The translations under genes and the position numbers were made by a program. A stretch of DNA of 23,657 nucleotides, from NCBI GenBank assembly GCA_029861675.1, contig JAOTYV010000039.1:1-23657 (forward strand), in the 5' to 3' direction. The stretch comes from Alphaproteobacteria bacterium. GTDB taxonomy: Bacteria; Pseudomonadota; Alphaproteobacteria; UBA8366. Below the pieces are notes generated by a model. It was not told the DNA's origin and ran no database searches. It worked only from the letters and a program-made list of their open reading frames with translations. This document shows positions 23,280 to 23,657 of the stretch, one piece after another. Numbering within the stretch: the first letter of the stretch is position 1; each line of letters starts with the position of its first letter.

Positions 23280-23657
23280 GCAGTTCTTGCCGGAGCCCCG
23301 CAATTTAGGGCAAGCTTCGTCCCGACGCCATCCCCTTCTTCAAGTTTCGCGGGCGCGGCCGCCAGCATCCGTTCCGCGCCCGACGGCAGGGGGCCGCGCC
23401 GGTTGCCGATCCAGGCGGCCACGTCGGTCAACACCCGCTCCGCCTTGAGGTCGCGCAGCAGCATATGGTGGCCGGATTTGTATTCCACCAGGCGAAGGTT
23501 GCACCCGTTTCGCGGCAACCGGGCTTCCAGCGCGCGCCGCGCGCCATTCGGAATAATGTCCTCGCGGTTGCCGTACAGCATCAAGATTTCGCCCTGCAGC
23601 TTGGGCGCCGCCGCGAGCGCCGCGTCCATCAGGTTCACCAGCCCGTAGACGGTGTCG
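23270..23657 (-). CDS. Alpha/beta hydrolase, C-terminal part (5' end outside window)
   Basis: About 128 codons, open at the window edge with DTVYGLVNLMDAALAAAP, a segment typical of lysophospholipase/monoacylglycerol lipase-like hydrolases. ILMLYGNREDIIP contains the likely catalytic Asp and EYKSGHHMLLRDL the catalytic His; the nucleophile Ser lies beyond the window. The last ~40 residues (from GNRRGPLPSG) look like a non-conserved tail. The stop TAG (23270-23272) is formed by bases 8-10 of tRNA-Arg, so the coding region runs into the tRNA gene on the same strand. The substrate is not known. Confidence 0.8.
   Translation of the reverse strand, partial: DTVYGLVNLMDAALAAAPKLQGEILMLYGNREDIIPNGARRALEARLPRNGCNLRLVEYKSGHHMLLRDLKAERVLTDVAAWIGNRRGPLPSGAERMLAAAPAKLEEGDGVGTKLALNCGAPARTARP

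Noticed and set aside
1..23657. CRISPR arrays, insertion sequences, attachment sites or integrase genes
   Set aside because: No repeat-spacer pattern, transposase or integrase motifs were seen; the tRNA gene has no visible partial copy nearby.

Overview
The window looks like an ordinary stretch of chromosome from a GC-rich alphaproteobacterium, most likely Rhodospirillales-like. This is an inference from gene content: a RegB/RegA redox two-component pair, an MmcB-family repair protein, a bifunctional HldE, DUF1488/DUF4126/DUF4153 proteins and sites resembling the CtrA regulator's TTAA motifs. There is no sign of phage, insertion sequence, plasmid or CRISPR.

Layout. 1-1744: a histidine phosphatase (CobC-like, running off the left edge) diverges from a CobT-family protein that has lost the active-site glutamates. 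1729-3311: a two-gene ABC exporter (permease and ATPase) on the minus strand. 3405-5294: regB then regA, a redox-responsive kinase/regulator pair. 5344-6603: a degenerate EAL-domain protein (minus strand). 6762-9627: a PPP-type metallophosphatase, hldE (heptose biosynthesis for lipopolysaccharide) behind a hairpin-rich leader, and a small membrane-anchored protein with a J-domain-like HPD motif. 9667-10784: mmcB and, upstream of it in the same direction, a secreted thioredoxin-like protein. 10893-14038: an operator-like palindrome region, an XRE-DUF1488 regulator, and an overlapping DUF4126/DUF4153 membrane protein pair. 14201-16191: a small secreted His/Tyr-rich protein, a periplasmic metallo-beta-lactamase-fold hydrolase, mscL and a clear intrinsic terminator. 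16204-18981: two tandem MmgE/PrpD-family genes. 19166-22507: a three-gene surface-glycan cassette (GT2 glycosyltransferase, SAM methyltransferase, polytopic GT-C-like protein) that is visibly less GC-rich at its 3' end. 22518-23657: a carboxymuconolactone-decarboxylase/AhpD-like protein lacking one Cys, tRNA-Arg(CCG), and the C-terminal part of an alpha/beta hydrolase whose stop codon lies inside the tRNA gene.

No gene-free stretch exceeds about 300 bases. The longest gaps are 15421-15690 and 10785-10997. I do not see a clearly new multi-gene system. The most interesting items are the CobT-family protein without its catalytic glutamates, the degenerate EAL protein beside regA, the XRE-DUF1488 fusion with palindromes over its probable -10 box, the AhpD-like protein lacking the second Cys, and the CDS/tRNA overlap.
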